Shown piece by piece: positions 20,230 to 28,829 of a stretch of DNA of 55,241 nucleotides (position 1 is the stretch's first letter; every line of letters begins with the position of its first letter). Location of the stretch: contig NZ_MKZS01000001.1 in assembly GCF_001942495.1 (NCBI RefSeq), positions 242,231-297,471 on the forward strand, written 5' to 3'. Position numbers and translations under genes: made by a program. Under the pieces are notes generated by a model, which was given only the letters and a program-made list of their open reading frames with translations, was not told where the DNA came from and searched no databases. This DNA comes from Moorena bouillonii PNG. GTDB lineage: Bacteria > Cyanobacteriota > Cyanobacteriia > Cyanobacteriales > Coleofasciculaceae.

Positions 20230-20264
20230 ATTGCTGAATTGCTCAATCGGAACAATTCAGCAAT
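20230..20264. terminator. Bidirectional terminator hairpin between convergent genes
   Basis: ATTGCTGAATTG (20230-20241) and CAATTCAGCAAT (20253-20264) form a perfect 12-bp stem with an 11-nt loop, followed by TATTT. It separates the ends of mtnB and the antiporter gene. Confidence 0.65.
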
Positions 20265-20280
20265 TATTTAAGGCAATTAT

Positions 20281-21375
20281 TTAACCAGACTTGATGCTAG
20301 TCCGTATACTGCCCATCACCAAAATCACTAGGGTAACTATGGTTAGGGGTACGACAAATGTCATCATGATAGTACTAAATTGTGATAAAGCTTGGTGTTG
20401 TGTGGCGTTTAGGAACAAATACAAGGTATAGGCACCGTAATAGCTTAAAAAGAGAAATCCCTCCCACCGGGAAATTTGATAGCCAGTAAAGAAAATTGGC
20501 AGACAAGCCACCGCTACTGCAATCATTACTGGAATGTCGAAGTTTAGGGCAGGAGTTGACACCTGTATACCATCAGGCACAATCAAGCTACACATCCCCA
20601 GCACCAACAGGATATTAAAAATATTGCTGCCAATAGCGTTACCTACGGCAAGATCTCGCTCACCACGGACACTGGCAATAATGGAGGTGGCAATTTCTGG
20701 AAGAGAGGTGCCAACAGCGATAATGGTTAAGCCAATAATCAACTCGCTCCAGCCAAACATCTTGGCCATAGCAATAGCCCCATTAATCAGCCAGCGGGAA
20801 CCTAGTACTAACATTCCTAAGCCGAAAACAATCAGCCCTAACTGATTAACTATCTTTTTAAGGCTAGTACGAGACTGGGGATATTTGGTTTGAGGGGTAT
20901 CCTGGTCTCGGATTTTCTGATTTTCTTTGCGACTCTGAATAATGGTGAATAAACTATATGCGATCGCGCCAGCCAACAGGATGCTGCCATCGACTCTACC
21001 CAGTTGGCCATCCAAGCTCATAAACAAGAGTAGGAATGATATGGCAATCATCAATGGTACATCTAATCGCACCAACTGCCGGGATACAACCAAAGGTAAC
21101 ATAGTTGCCGATATTCCCAAGATTAGCAAAATATTGGCAATGTTGCTGCCAACGATGTTACCAAGGGCAATATCAGCTTGTCCGTCATAACTTGACTGCA
21201 ATGCTACGGCTAATTCTGGGGCACTGGTGCAGTAAGCGACTATAGTCAGCCCGATCACTAAGGGGGAGACACCTGCTACCAACGCCAACTGTGATGCGCC
21301 CTTGACCAATATTTCCGCCCCAACAACCAAAAGTACAAAGCCAGCAATAAATAAAATGAGAGTGATTATGTTCAT
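20281..21375 (-). CDS. Calcium/sodium antiporter (CaCA family, YrbG type)
   Basis: 364 residues, about ten membrane helices in two homologous halves. The two alpha repeats that form the ion sites are visible: CTSAPELAVALQS with NIVGSNIANILLILG in the first half, and GTSLPEIATSIIAS with NAIGSNIFNILLVLG in the second. The first alpha repeat reads CTSAPE where GTSAPE is usual, a small change beside the ion-binding Glu. A hydrophilic loop (about 150-175, rich in Lys and Gln) joins the halves. Probably moves Ca2+ out against Na+ or H+. Monocistronic. Confidence 0.9.
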   Translation of the reverse strand: MNIITLILFIAGFVLLVVGAEILVKGASQLALVAGVSPLVIGLTIVAYCTSAPELAVALQSSYDGQADIALGNIVGSNIANILLILGISATMLPLVVSRQLVRLDVPLMIAISFLLLFMSLDGQLGRVDGSILLAGAIAYSLFTIIQSRKENQKIRDQDTPQTKYPQSRTSLKKIVNQLGLIVFGLGMLVLGSRWLINGAIAMAKMFGWSELIIGLTIIAVGTSLPEIATSIIASVRGERDLAVGNAIGSNIFNILLVLGMCSLIVPDGIQVSTPALNFDIPVMIAVAVACLPIFFTGYQISRWEGFLFLSYYGAYTLYLFLNATQHQALSQFSTIMMTFVVPLTIVTLVILVMGSIRTSIKSG

Positions 21376-21808
21376 TGGCTGTGTGTGAGTAAGTCATTGA
21401 GGACGAGTTTACTTCATCAAGCCTGAAAGTTGCTATAACCTCGACTTAGCCCTTATAATTATTGGCTAGGGTTTATTAAAACCGCAAACACCTCAACAGT
21501 AATACAGATAAAGCAAATTTTTTACTGTGTTTCTCCAGGTTTAGTTTTAGTTTTTAACTAATTTATTAGCTAACTGTTTTATATTATTTTTCTTAACAAA
21601 CTCTCTAAAAACAGTTGCTTTAAAGACAAATAGATAAAAGGTGGAATGGTACTGTAGTAGCGGTTCGATAGTCTACTTGGCGAATGGCGGCTGTGTCATC
21701 GGGAATATAGCACTACTTATTCAAGGTTAGGACATTGATACAAGCTGAAGCGCTAATGCACGTGAACTTTTGCCTCTTGCCTCTTGCCAATGCCATTGCG
21801 CGTAGCGC
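21376..21808. other. Intergenic, mostly featureless
   Basis: AT-rich DNA after the antiporter start. Near the right end are GCCTCTTGCC repeats and GCGCGTAGCGC, a piece of the window's palindromic repeat family, which caps the broken gene that follows. Confidence 0.4.
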
Positions 21809-22187
21809 TATACCATCACCTTTGGCACCGTAATCCCACACATTGACCATGTTCCCATCCAAAGGATAGAGGGGATTCGCTGCTACTGAAGAACTGACCA
21901 AGCTGGAAAAGCTAGCAGGTAAGCGGATCACCAATAGTAGGCTGCACAGGCTGAGGGAGAAGAGCGTGAGCTTGGCTAGGTAGGCTGAGGGAGAAGAGCA
22001 TGAGCTTGGCTAGGTGCAGAGGAATGCCTACTAGATTTTTAAGTCTTTGGGATTGATATTTAGGCGTTAAATGTATAAAAAATAACACTTTATGAATCAG
22101 TCTTGCCAAACCTTTACTGATCATCCAGTGGTAGCAGTTCTTAGTTAATCTTGTTTTTAGCATTGTTCTAATACCACTTTCTGTCAA
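21809..22187 (-). pseudogene. 5' fragment of a secreted pectate-lyase-superfamily (beta-helix) gene
   Basis: Two overlapping minus-strand frames belong to one broken gene. If one copy of the 34-bp tandem duplication at 21948-22015 is removed, the frames join into a single reading: a basic N terminus (MLKTRLTKNCYHW...), a hydrophobic signal-like stretch (LTLFSLSLCSLLLVI) and then VNVWDYGAKGDGI, the classic start of pectate lyase superfamily proteins. Because 34 is not a multiple of three, the duplication shifts the frame. The gene is also cut off after GDGI, where palindromic-repeat DNA (GCGCTACGCGC) begins. Nothing of the beta-helix itself remains. Not expected to make a working protein. Confidence 0.75.
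21948..22015. repeat. 34-bp tandem duplication
   Basis: Bases 21948-21981 and 21982-22015 differ at one position (AGAGCGTGAG versus AGAGCATGAG). It lies inside the signal-peptide region of the broken beta-helix gene and shifts its frame. Confidence 0.93.
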
Positions 22188-22526
22188 AAAAATTACAATA
22201 CTTAATATTTAATTAATGATTTGTTTTTTAATTTAATTCAAGCCAATCTGGCAACAGATCTAACTACAACTTGGGTTTAATTGAAAATACTGAATGATAT
22301 CAAGTCTGGTTAATTACTTTCCCAATAATCCCTGAATTTTTGGTAATGCGTAATGGGTGATGGCTCATCATAAACTAGCAATTACTAATTACTAACTACC
22401 AACTCACAATTACTAATTACCAATTACCAATTACCAATTACCCGTTCAGGAATTATGATCATTATTCAACCGAATTTGATAGGATACATCGATAGGTTTA
22501 TTGATGACTGAATTCATAACTATATG
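22188..22526. repeat. Intergenic with AATTACC/AATTACT repeat cluster
   Basis: From about 22378 to 22442 there are about ten ATTACTA/ATTACCA units. Similar units appear near 24834-24890. No gene. Confidence 0.6.
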
Positions 22527-22911
22527 GGGTGCATCTCATATTTGTAAAAAAGTGCGGTAGGGTGCGTTAGGGGCGAGCTCACCAAAACGCAAGCTGTAGC
22601 AAGTGTTGAGACAGTGCGTCCCGTAACGCACCACCAGGTCAAACTGCAAAAGCGATGCAGCGCGGTCTTGGGGAGGCAGTGCGGTCTTGGGGAGGCAGCG
22701 CGGTCTTGGGGAGGCAGCGCGGTCTTGGGGGTTCCCACGGGGCTTACAAGGTGCGTTCACGTAGTGTCTCCAAAGGAGAATCGCGGTGTTCCGCACACAG
22801 CCCCTCCCCACTCGCTATTGCCGTGGTTTCCCCCATGAGCGACTGCCGTTCCCCCAGCAACTGCCGTGGTTTCCCCCATGAGCGACTGCATCAAGACAAT
22901 GAGATGCACCC
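22527..22911. mobile_element. MITE with 12-bp terminal inverted repeats and 8-bp target duplication
   Basis: It begins GGGTGCATCTCA and ends with the exact reverse complement TGAGATGCACCC. ACTATATG lies directly on both sides (22519-22526 and 22912-22919), a perfect 8-bp target duplication. The left subterminal part (TTTGTAAAAAAGTGCGGTAGG...) matches, in reverse, the right end of the 138-bp copy at 28373-28510. Extra DNA inside includes a 19-bp tandem repeat and two GGTTTCCCCCATGAGCGACTG pieces. There is no transposase gene, so movement would need an enzyme encoded elsewhere. Confidence 0.85.
22662..22735. repeat. 19-bp tandem repeat, nearly four copies
   Basis: GCGGTCTTGGGGAGGCAGC (one copy ending in T) repeats at 22662, 22681, 22700 and 22719, inside the MITE. 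Confidence 0.9.
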
Positions 22912-22981
22912 ACTATATGATTGAGTTGACGTAAAACCTGTTAGTAATTTTGTTGTTAGTAATTTTGGTCTCAACAGTCAT

Positions 22982-23833
22982 ATGAAAGTAGCAATTCTTG
23001 CCGGTGGTCTCGGTACTCGTCTAGCGGAAGAAACCGACACAAAACCAAAGCCAATGGTAGCAATCGGAGGGCGACCAATCCTCTGGCATATCATGATGCA
23101 TTATTACCATTATGGCTTCCAAGATTTTGTGATTGCCCTAGGTTATAAGGCAGAAGTTATTAAAAAATACATGGTGGACTATAGTTCACTTAATAGTAAC
23201 TTAACGGTCAACCTTAACAATGGCAAAGTCATCCAGCACGGTGGTGTAGCACCGGATTGGACAGTTGATTTAATTGATACTGGTATTTACACCAATACAG
23301 GCGGTCGGATTAAACGGCTCGCTCCCTACGTAGGCAATCAGACATTTATGCTCACTTGGGGAGATGGGGTTTCTGATGTTAATTTAAATGCGCTCCTGGA
23401 ATTCCATCGCTCCCATGGCAAATTAGCTACCTTAACTGCAGTACGTCCACCTGCACGTTTTGGTTACTTAGACCTAGATGGAAACCAGATTACGGAATTC
23501 TCTGAAAAGCCTCAAACCAGAGAAGGCTGGATCAACGGTGCTTTCTTTGTTTTAGAACCCGGAGTTTTTGATTATATCGATGGCGATGACACCCAGTGGG
23601 AAAAAGCACCACTGGAGCGACTAGCCAAAGATGGGCAACTGATGGCCTATCACCACACTTCATTCTGGCAATGTATGGACACCTTACGCGACAAGCGCAG
23701 GTTAGAAAGTCTGTGGAACAGTGGCAATGCACCTTGGAAAATTTGGGAGGAAAATAATGCGAGTATTAGTAACTGGTCACAAGGGCTACATCGGCACAGT
23801 GATGGTGCCAATGCTACTAGCTCAAGGGTATGA
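22982..23833 (+). CDS. rfbF: Glucose-1-phosphate cytidylyltransferase
   Basis: 283 residues. It makes CDP-glucose from CTP and glucose-1-phosphate, the entry to CDP-deoxysugars. The N-terminal nucleotidyl-transferase signature is AILAGGLGTRLAEETDTKPK with KPMVAIGGRPILWHIM; WGDGVSDVN holds the metal-binding Asp; NGAFFVLEPGVFDYI and FWQCMDTLRDKR follow. Family members usually end near NAPWKVW at ~257 residues. Here the frame runs on for ~28 residues (EENNASISNW...), overlapping the next gene by 77 bp, so the original stop has probably been lost. First gene of a nucleotide-sugar cluster. Confidence 0.93.
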   Translation: MKVAILAGGLGTRLAEETDTKPKPMVAIGGRPILWHIMMHYYHYGFQDFVIALGYKAEVIKKYMVDYSSLNSNLTVNLNNGKVIQHGGVAPDWTVDLIDTGIYTNTGGRIKRLAPYVGNQTFMLTWGDGVSDVNLNALLEFHRSHGKLATLTAVRPPARFGYLDLDGNQITEFSEKPQTREGWINGAFFVLEPGVFDYIDGDDTQWEKAPLERLAKDGQLMAYHHTSFWQCMDTLRDKRRLESLWNSGNAPWKIWEENNASISNWSQGLHRHSDGANATSSRV

Positions 23834-24821
23834 TGTATTTGGTCTTGATAGCGACTTATTTGAAAAAAGTACCTTTGGTGAAGGAATCCGAGAAATTCCA
23901 GAGCTAAAAAAAGATATCCGTGACGTTACCGCAACAGAACTAGAAGGATTTGATGCTTTAATCCACTTAGCAGGGCTTTCCAACGATCCTCTGGGGAATC
24001 TGAATCCTGACTTAACCTATCAGATTAATCATGCTGCTTCAGTTCATTTGGCTAAGTTAGCCAAAGCCGCAGGCATTGAGCGCTTCGTCTTCTCATCGTC
24101 CTGTAGTAACTATGGTGCTGGTGGTGATGACTGGTTGACTGAGGAATCATCCTTCAACCCTGTCACTCCTTACGGCATTTCTAAAGTTCGTGTCGAGCAA
24201 GATGTTACTCAGTTAGCGGACGATAACTTTAGTCCTACCTTTCTGCGGAATGCTACGGCTTACGGTGTTTCGCCGCGTTTGCGCTTTGATTTAGTACTCA
24301 ATAACTTGGTGGCTTGGGCATTTACCACGGGTCAAGTGTATATCAAGAGCGATGGCACCCCTTGGCGTCCCATTGTCCATATTGAAGATATTTCTCAAGC
24401 TTTTATTGCAGTGTTGGAAGCACCTCGTGAGCTGGTACACAATCAAGGGTTTAATGTGGGACGGAATGAGGACAACTATCGCATTCGAGAGTTAGCCGAA
24501 ATTGTCAAAGAAACAGTTCCAGGCTGCGAAATTGAATACGCTAAAAATGCTGGACCCGATAAGCGCTGTTATCGCGTTGATTGTAGTAGGATCATTCAGA
24601 CATTATCCGAATTCAAACCCCAATGGAATGCCCGTCGGGGAGCTCAAGAACTCTACCAAGCTTATCAAACCGTAGGCTTAACCTTGGAAGAGTTTGAGGG
24701 ACCGAGGTATCAGCGTATTGCTCACATCAAACAATTACTTAGCACTAGCAGATTAGATCAAACCCTGCGTTGGCGTACCCAGCTACCTACATCTCCTAAA
24801 ATACAACCTATTACTGTTTAG
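23757..24821 (+). CDS. NAD-dependent sugar epimerase/dehydratase (extended SDR)
   Basis: 354 residues from the ATG at 23757, chosen because GGAGG lies 5-9 nt upstream and the sequence MRVLVTGHKGYIG then starts properly; the open frame reaches back to 23721. The Rossmann glycine motif TGHKGYIG, the SSSCSNYG serine region and the YGISK pair (Tyr/Lys catalytic) are present. It should act on the CDP-sugar (or another NDP-sugar) made by its neighbour, but the sugar and the reaction (4,6-dehydration, epimerisation or reduction) cannot be read from sequence. No gene for the usual CDP-glucose 4,6-dehydratase partner RfbG/RfbH is adjacent. Confidence 0.88.
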   Translation: MRVLVTGHKGYIGTVMVPMLLAQGYDVFGLDSDLFEKSTFGEGIREIPELKKDIRDVTATELEGFDALIHLAGLSNDPLGNLNPDLTYQINHAASVHLAKLAKAAGIERFVFSSSCSNYGAGGDDWLTEESSFNPVTPYGISKVRVEQDVTQLADDNFSPTFLRNATAYGVSPRLRFDLVLNNLVAWAFTTGQVYIKSDGTPWRPIVHIEDISQAFIAVLEAPRELVHNQGFNVGRNEDNYRIRELAEIVKETVPGCEIEYAKNAGPDKRCYRVDCSRIIQTLSEFKPQWNARRGAQELYQAYQTVGLTLEEFEGPRYQRIAHIKQLLSTSRLDQTLRWRTQLPTSPKIQPITV

Positions 24822-25028
24822 GAGCTGTTGGGTCATTGGTAATCGCTAATCGGTAATCCTACTCTAATTACCAATTACCAATTACCAAAAGGGCGTCAAT
24901 TTTTTTTTTACTCTGATTCCATTAAAACCATCTTTACTATTGTATTTTGTATTTTGCATTTTACTTTTTTACTTAAAAGGTAAAACTATGTCGTTCACTT
25001 TTTATGAGAATTTATATAACTAGTTAAA
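24822..25028. repeat. Intergenic with ATTACCA-type repeats
   Basis: GGTAATCGCTAATCGGTAATC and then three AATTACC units facing the other way (24834-24890) can pair with each other. The rest is T-rich. Confidence 0.55.
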
Positions 25029-26246
25029 ATGCCTATTTGCCGTGCTAACAGCACTGATGACTTAGAGTTAATTATTTCCTTCGGTTACACCCCCTTAGCT
25101 GATGGATTACTCACTAAAGAGCAGTTATATAAACCTGAATATACTGCCCCATTAGATCTGGCTTTTTCTCCTAGCAGTGGTTTAGTCCAAATCACCGAAA
25201 GTGTCCCCCCGGAAATCCTATTTTGTCGAGACTACCCCTATTTTTCTTCTGTATCAAAATCGTTACTAAAACACTTTGGAGATAGTGCCAAAGCCATCAT
25301 TGAGTCAAGACAACTCAATAGCAACAGTCTAGTGATTGAAGCAGCTAGTAATGATGGCTATATGCTCAAGAACTTTGTTGAAAAAGGAATTCCGGTGCTG
25401 GGAATTGACCCAGCCTCTGGACCTGCGGAAGCTGCTCAAAAATCAGGTATTCCTACTCTTTGTACATTCTTTACGAAAGATTTGGCAATAGAGCTACACT
25501 CTGAAGGACGGAAAGCTGATGTTTTTCTTGCTAACAATGTCTTGGCTCATGTGCCAGATCTGAATGGCTTTGTAGCAGGGATTGGCGTTCTGCTAAAAGA
25601 CACTGGTGTAGCAGTAATTGAAGTCCCCTATGTGGTTGACTTGGTAGATCACTGTGAATTTGACACTATCTACCATCAGCACTTATGCTATTTTTCAGTA
25701 ACTGCTTTAGATCGGTTGTTTAGGAAACATGGTTTATTCCTAAATGACATCCAACGTACTCCAATCCATGGGGGTTCGTTACGCCTATTTGTGGAGCCTA
25801 ACGAACAGGTTAAGGAATCCGTAAAATCTCTATTAGCAGAAGAAGTAGCGCGGGGAGTTGACCGCATTGATTACTATCGTGATTTTGCTAATCGTGTTCA
25901 GGAAATTAAGCTTTCTTTACTGGATATACTCTGGGATTTGAAGAAACAGGGTAAAAAGGTGGCAGCCTATGGAGCAGCAGCTAAAGCAACTACTCTGCTC
26001 AGTTATTTTGGGATTAATAAAACCCTGGTGGATTATGTAGTGGATTTAAATCCGTTCAAACATGGTCGCTACATGGGCATTAATCATTTACCTATTTTTC
26101 CACCATCAAAACTGTTAGAGGATAAACCCGATTATGTGTTGCTGCTAGCTTGGAATTTTGCTGATGAAATTTTGCAGCAACAAGAAGCATATCGACAACA
26201 AGGAGGGAAATTTATTATTCCGATTCCACAACCAAAGATTGTTTAG
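25029..26246 (+). CDS. Sugar C-methyltransferase-like protein with a degenerate zinc domain
   Basis: 405 residues of the three-part NDP-sugar C-methyltransferase family (N-terminal zinc domain, SAM-binding Rossmann domain, C-terminal Methyltransf_14 domain). The SAM loop is [15 protein letters not shown] (family E-(A/I)-xxNDG). The histidine segment [10 protein letters not shown], the GGSLRLFV strand and the late [13 protein letters not shown] and [12 protein letters not shown] are typical. The zinc domain is unusual: family members have CxxC near the start and CPxCGLVQ later, but here one sees CRANST and SPSSGLVQ, so three of four cysteines are gone. Adds a methyl branch to a nucleotide sugar if active. 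Same direction as rfbF and the epimerase. Confidence 0.85.
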   Translation: MPICRANSTDDLELIISFGYTPLADGLLTKEQLYKPEYTAPLDLAFSPSSGLVQITESVPPEILFCRDYPYFSSVSKSLLKHFGDSAKAIIESRQLNSNSLVIEAASNDGYMLKNFVEKGIPVLGIDPASGPAEAAQKSGIPTLCTFFTKDLAIELHSEGRKADVFLANNVLAHVPDLNGFVAGIGVLLKDTGVAVIEVPYVVDLVDHCEFDTIYHQHLCYFSVTALDRLFRKHGLFLNDIQRTPIHGGSLRLFVEPNEQVKESVKSLLAEEVARGVDRIDYYRDFANRVQEIKLSLLDILWDLKKQGKKVAAYGAAAKATTLLSYFGINKTLVDYVVDLNPFKHGRYMGINHLPIFPPSKLLEDKPDYVLLLAWNFADEILQQQEAYRQQGGKFIIPIPQPKIV

Positions 26247-26266
26247 AGTTGACGGTTGACGATCAA

Positions 26267-26300
26267 GTAAGGGAGTAGGAAGTAGGGAGTAGGGAGTAGG
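26267..26300. repeat. GGGAGTA heptamer array
   Basis: About five GGGAGTA/GGAAGTA units directly after the methyltransferase. Same unit as at 151-201. Confidence 0.8.
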
Positions 26301-26369
26301 GAGCCATCACTATTCCATAAAATCCCAAATTGGTATACCTCACCTATTTGATAAATGCTATAATTTAAG

Positions 26370-27875
26370 TCAACTTTGGTAGTTTGGGAGGGTACGGATA
26401 CTTGCCAATTTTTCTTTAGCGAACTTCTGCACTTTCTGATCTGAGTCATGCTTTGCTCTATCTCGCAATAGTAGTAGAGTTTGGGGATGGTTTGGATAGT
26501 CATCAATGATTGCTGTCAGGGCAATTTGCCGAGGGTTTTCTTCCCGGCGCTGCTTGCGATAAAAGGGATCATTGACAGCGCGAACGCACAAAAATTCAAA
26601 CATCCCAGGTTGATTTTTCCAACCACAGATTAATTCTGTCATAACTGCTGCTCGCACACGGCAATGCGGATCTGATTCAGCTCGTTGTTGGAGAAAATGT
26701 AAAGTGTCTGGGTGATCTTTCCAACCACGGACTAATTCTCCCAGCACTGCTATTCGCACATCCAAATTCCGATCTGATTTAGCCCGTTGTTTGAGAAAAA
26801 GTAGGATATCCGGTTCATCTTCATCTTTCCAGCCACGGGCTAATACTTGCACTGCTATTTGCCGCACATATCCATTCCGATCCGATTGAGCCAATTGTTT
26901 GAGAAAGGGTAACGTATCCGGGTGATTTTTACAACTACGAGGTAATGCTTCGGCTGCTGTTTGTCGCACAGCCAAATCCTGATCCGATTGAGCCAATTGT
27001 TTGAGAATAGGTAACGTATCATGATGATCTTGCCAACTAGAAGCTAATGCTTCGGCTACTGCTTGTCGAACAGCGGCATCCTGATCCGATTCAGCCAATT
27101 GTTTGAGGATGGGTAAGGTATCTGGATCATCTTTCCAACCACGAGCTAATGCTTCAGCTACTGCTTGTCGAACAGCGGCATCCTGATCCGATTCAGCCAA
27201 TTGTTTGAGGATGGGTAAGGTATCTGGATCATCTTTCCAACCACGGACTAATTCTGCTACTGCTGCTTGTCGCACACGCCAAGACTGATCTGATTGAGCC
27301 AGTTGTTTGAGAATAGCTAAGGTATCGTGGTGATTTTTCCAACCATGGACTAATTTTGCCATTGCTACTCGTCGCACATCGGAATTGTGGTCAAATTGAG
27401 CCAGTTGTTTGAGAATGGGTAAGGTATCCGGATGATCTTGCCAACCATCGACTAATCCTGAAACTGCTGCTATTCGCACATCGGCATCCTGATCGGATTG
27501 AGCTCGTTGTTTAAGAATAAGTAAGATATCACGTTCACCCTTCCAACCACGAGCTAATTCTTGCACTGCTACCTGTCGCACATACCCATTCTGAACCGAT
27601 TGAGCCAATTGTTTGAGTAAAGGTAAGGTAACCGGATGATCTTTCCAACCATGGGCTAATGCTTCGGCTGCTGCTTGTCGTACATCCCAATACTGATCCG
27701 ATTGAGCTAATTGTTTGAGGATGAGTGGGGTATCTGGGTTATCCTGCCCACCACAGACTAATTCTGCCACTGTTACTGCTGGCAGATACCCATCCCGATC
27801 CGATTGAACCAGTTGTTTGTTGTGAAGGTTAAAATCTGGAATAATATCCTGATTTTTTCTAGGATTTTTATCCAT
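26370..27875 (-). CDS. HEAT-repeat protein resembling the sensor half of NACHT-HEAT proteins
   Basis: 501 residues made almost wholly of about eleven 34-residue HEAT units with the consensus DTLPILKQLAQSDQ..VRQ.A.EALARGWK. Two adjacent units (about 27061-27265) are nearly identical at DNA level with a period of exactly 102 bp, a sign of recent duplication. The C terminus (FLCVRAVNDPF..., NPRQIALTAI, HPQTLLLLRDRA) matches the ending I associate with cyanobacterial NACHT-NTPase proteins with C-terminal HEAT arrays. No NTPase domain or its P-loop is present here, so this is either a free-standing scaffold or a remnant. Function unknown; likely protein binding. Confidence 0.85.
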   Translation of the reverse strand: MDKNPRKNQDIIPDFNLHNKQLVQSDRDGYLPAVTVAELVCGGQDNPDTPLILKQLAQSDQYWDVRQAAAEALAHGWKDHPVTLPLLKQLAQSVQNGYVRQVAVQELARGWKGERDILLILKQRAQSDQDADVRIAAVSGLVDGWQDHPDTLPILKQLAQFDHNSDVRRVAMAKLVHGWKNHHDTLAILKQLAQSDQSWRVRQAAVAELVRGWKDDPDTLPILKQLAESDQDAAVRQAVAEALARGWKDDPDTLPILKQLAESDQDAAVRQAVAEALASSWQDHHDTLPILKQLAQSDQDLAVRQTAAEALPRSCKNHPDTLPFLKQLAQSDRNGYVRQIAVQVLARGWKDEDEPDILLFLKQRAKSDRNLDVRIAVLGELVRGWKDHPDTLHFLQQRAESDPHCRVRAAVMTELICGWKNQPGMFEFLCVRAVNDPFYRKQRREENPRQIALTAIIDDYPNHPQTLLLLRDRAKHDSDQKVQKFAKEKLASIRTLPNYQS

Positions 27876-28198
27876 TTTATCGAAAATTTTAAATTAATAA
27901 ACGGCATTAAAATCTGGAAATTTATGGTAAAGTCTGAATCTAGTTTTACCCCATTAACCTAGTATAACAAAACCTATGATTTCCAAGCCGATTTGCCTAA
28001 TAACAACCAAATATACTTAAATCTCAAAGTCGCATAAGGTTCCACTATCCGGCAATTACTCAATTCATTCAGCTCATGCCAATTCTATGTACAAGTACCT
28101 TTAATCATTATTGAAAAATTAGTAGGTAGGGTGATAATGTTGCATCATTCGCAGTAGGGGAATCGTTAACTTCAATGCCAAATAAATTCATCAATCAG
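27876..28198. other. Intergenic, nothing recognised
   Basis: AT-rich DNA between the HEAT gene start and the broken DUF2358 gene. No repeat or ORF of note. Confidence 0.4.
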
Positions 28199-28653
28199 CT
28201 ATGGTAAACCACAGGGGAAAAACTGCTGAAAAATCTAGCTTGGTTTGCGATTCCAGGTATCCAGGTGATTGGTGATAAAACCATCTTTGGTCAGGAGGTA
28301 GCTAGAAGAGCCATTGAAAAACACATGACCTTTCCAAGGTACCCGGAATGTGTCACGCACGAACTGTCCAATGGGTGCATCTCACTTTTGCTATTTGACG
28401 CGGTGGTGCGTTACGGGACGGACTGTCCCAAAACTTGCTATGGCTTGCGTCTTGGCGAGCCCGTCCCTAACGCACCCTACGCCACTTTTTTACAAATATG
28501 AGATGCACCCCTGTCCAATTTGCCGTGATCACCTTTTCATCGGTTTGAGAGATATCATGCAGAACGAAATAAATTGTGCTAAAAAATAGCCGAGCGTTAA
28601 ATCTCAGTATCTAAACTATAATTCGATAGTTTAATTTTACTTTAAATCGACTA
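28199..28653 (-). pseudogene. DUF2358/NTF2-like gene split by a MITE
   Basis: Minus-strand translation gives ILRFNARLFFSTIYFVLHDI, then SQTDEKVITANWTVRA up to the MITE junction. Beyond the element come FRVPWKGHVFFNGSSSYLL, TKDGFITNHLDTWNRKPS, a TAG, and IFQQF. Joined together this follows the DUF2358 pattern of cyanobacterial and plastid proteins with an NTF2-like fold (LRF.GRLFF, RVPW, DG.I..H.D). The 138-bp MITE (28373-28510) sits in the middle with a 9-bp target duplication. A frameshift beside the insertion and in-frame stops (TAG near 28240 and upstream of ILRF) show that the gene is dead. Family match is from recognition of the motif, not a search. Confidence 0.65.
28373..28510. mobile_element. 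138-bp foldback MITE with 9-bp target duplication
   Basis: Starts GGGTGCATCTCA and ends TGAGATGCACCC. CTGTCCAAT flanks it on both sides (28364-28372 and 28511-28519). Inner sequences GTGCGTTACGGGACGG and CCCGTCCCTAACGCACC also pair, so the single strand can fold over most of its length. Same family as 22527-22911. Confidence 0.9.
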
Positions 28654-28829
28654 ATTTGGTCTTGAAATTAACTATTTTTTGTATAAAAATTATAGGCAAT
28701 ATCTTGCTAAGACAGGGTTGGTATATCGTGCTTAATGGTCTGAATTACCCGCTCAATCTGGGATTGATATTGATTGGCACTCAAATCCTATGAAGTCATC
28801 ACATTTAAATTCTAAAAGAGTCACTCAAA
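28654..28829. other. Leader of the second methyltransferase
   Basis: AT-rich spacer. No promoter hexamers or ribosome binding site stand out before the ATG at 28830. Confidence 0.35.

Noticed and set aside
22520-22924. Open frames on both strands between 22520 and 22924
   Set aside because: They are translations of the 19-bp tandem array and MITE sequence (repeating PRPHCLPKTALPP-like residues) with no family features.
28265-28501. Plus-strand gene starting MIGDKTIFGQEVARRAIEK
   Set aside because: The opposite strand gives a much better protein-like reading (DUF2358-like), and this frame runs into the MITE.
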